A stretch of 5,833 bases of DNA from contig JAAWCR010000079.1 of assembly GCA_022793355.1 (NCBI GenBank), positions 1 through 5,833 of the forward strand, given 5' to 3'. The notes below the pieces were generated by a model. That model made no database searches. It worked only from the letters and a program-made list of their open reading frames with translations, and was not told the origin of the DNA. The stretch is from Lawsonibacter sp. Its GTDB lineage: Bacteria > Bacillota > Clostridia > Oscillospirales > Oscillospiraceae. Every line of letters begins with the position of its first letter. The first letter of the stretch is position 1. The translations under genes were made by a program, and so were the position numbers. Below are positions 5,501 to 5,833 of the stretch, one piece after another.

Positions 5501-5547
5501 AAAAGGGGCAATGTGGAAAAAAATCTAGAAAAATTTGAAAAAAGGAG

Positions 5548-5576
5548 TTGACAAAGGGAAGCGGGAGTGGTATTAT
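5548..5576 (+). promoter_or_regulatory. Tandem promoter P1 (strong, rightward)
   Basis: A perfect TTGACA (5548-5553), a 17-bp spacer and TATTAT (5571-5576) form this promoter. Upstream, three A-tracts (5517-5523, 5529-5533, 5538-5543) are spaced about 10-11 bp, as in an UP element or bent DNA. It is the first of three promoters pointing out of the window. Confidence 0.85.
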
Positions 5577-5584
5577 AGCCAAGC

Positions 5585-5598
5585 TGTCCGCGAGGACA
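5585..5598 (+). other. Hairpin just after P1
   Basis: TGTCC-GCGA-GGACA forms a 5-bp stem capped by a GNRA-type tetraloop, at the very start of the P1 transcript. No T-run follows, so it is not a terminator. It could protect or fold the 5' end of a leader RNA. Confidence 0.45.
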
Positions 5599-5662
5599 AC
5601 GCAGCGAGCGGCCGGCAGCAGAGTGAGGAACAAAAAGATTTGGAAAAAGTCGAAAAAAGTTC

Positions 5663-5691
5663 TTGACAAAGGCTGGCGGGTGTGCTAAGAT
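5663..5691 (+). promoter_or_regulatory. Tandem promoter P2 (strong, rightward)
   Basis: A perfect TTGACA (5663-5668), a 17-bp spacer and TAAGAT (5686-5691) form this promoter, with a TGC extension before the -10. A-tracts lie at 5632-5636, 5644-5648 and 5653-5658. The block 5652-5691 matches the P3 block 5762-5801 at 36 of 40 positions, so P2 and P3 are a duplicated cassette. The P2 transcript begins with another small hairpin (GTTGC-GGCA-GCAAC, 5700-5713). Confidence 0.87.
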
Positions 5692-5772
5692 GTAAAACCG
5701 TTGCGGCAGCAACTGGCGCGGTCCAAACCGGTTGGCACGAAAAAAGTTTTGAAAAAAACTTGAAAAAAGTGC

Positions 5773-5801
5773 TTGACAAAGGCTTGAGAGTGTGCTAAGA
5801 T
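5773..5801 (+). promoter_or_regulatory. Tandem promoter P3 (strong, rightward)
   Basis: A perfect TTGACA (5773-5778), a 17-bp spacer and a TGC-extended TAAGAT (5796-5801) form this promoter. A-tracts lie at 5740-5745, 5752-5758 and 5763-5768. It lies 110 bp after P2. Three such promoters in series, with A-rich upstream elements and no coding sequence between them, is the usual design of rRNA or other stable-RNA operons in Firmicutes. Confidence 0.87.
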
Positions 5802-5833
5802 AAAGGCCCGCCGCTGAGCGAGCGGTGTGCACC
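5802..5833 (+). other. Start of a leader transcript, probably of an rRNA operon
   Basis: After P3 the sequence holds a hairpin: CCGCT (5811-5815) and AGCGG (5821-5825) around GAGCG, extendable by a G-U and a C-G pair. The motif GCGAGCGG here also occurs after P1 (5604-5611). No gene starts before the window ends. I infer the leader of a stable-RNA operon whose body lies to the right; nothing in the window proves it. Confidence 0.45.

Noticed and set aside
5363..5540. SAM riboswitch or T-box leader for metA
   Set aside because: No T-box bulge sequence, no SAM-I core and no terminator hairpin with T-run between the candidate promoter and metA. The dyads there lie mostly upstream of the likely start.
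5389..5832. Open frames of 147, 76 and 68 codons on the minus strand across the region upstream of metA
   Set aside because: They translate the A-tracts as Phe/Leu-rich runs and repeat with the promoter cassettes. The region is explained by promoters, not coding.

Overview
The window looks like chromosomal DNA of a moderately GC-rich Gram-positive bacterium. Clostridia (Oscillospiraceae-like) is my best guess, and it is an inference. It rests on strong purine-rich ribosome binding sites (AGGAGG type), sigma-A type promoters with TTGACA and TATAAT-like boxes, a MetA of the Bacillus type, and a glutaminase/AGCS pair like those of Firmicutes. No mobile element, CRISPR array, tRNA or rRNA body is visible.

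Left end (1-780): the 3' part of a SLOG/DUF1273-like gene (+) runs in from outside the window. It converges on a small Phd/YefM-type antitoxin gene (-) with its own strong promoter and no visible toxin partner. The short gap between them holds a 33-bp relic (375-407) that matches 30 of 33 bases of the AGCS transporter gene farther right, in coding register. This appears to be a gene remnant or recombination scar.

Centre (720-4450): a glutamine-use module. glsA (serine-dependent glutaminase) and an AGCS-family sodium:amino-acid symporter are co-transcribed leftward with a 28-bp gap and end at an intrinsic terminator. A LysR-type regulator is transcribed divergently. The 281-bp gap between glsA and the regulator holds an extended -10 promoter with a poor -35 for glsA, a promoter for the regulator, and three perfect dyads side by side. 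The natural model is import of glutamine (or a related amino acid), hydrolysis to glutamate and ammonia, and control by the LysR protein.

Right end (4398-5833): metA (-), a homoserine O-acyltransferase with the Cys142/His235/Glu237 triad and Glu111, which predicts acetyl-CoA use. It converges on the regulator gene across a shared terminator hairpin. Upstream of metA lie 471 bp without a gene. They contain a diverged pair of 30-38 bp repeats and then three rightward promoters spaced 115 and 110 bp apart. Each has TTGACA, a 17-bp spacer, phased A-tracts upstream and a small hairpin just downstream. This layout is typical of a stable-RNA (rRNA) operon that would begin just beyond the window edge.

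Most of the window is ordinary metabolism. I do not see a convincing new multi-gene system. The items most worth a second look are the AGCS relic, the triple-dyad operator region, the repeat/promoter array upstream of metA, and the orphan antitoxin.
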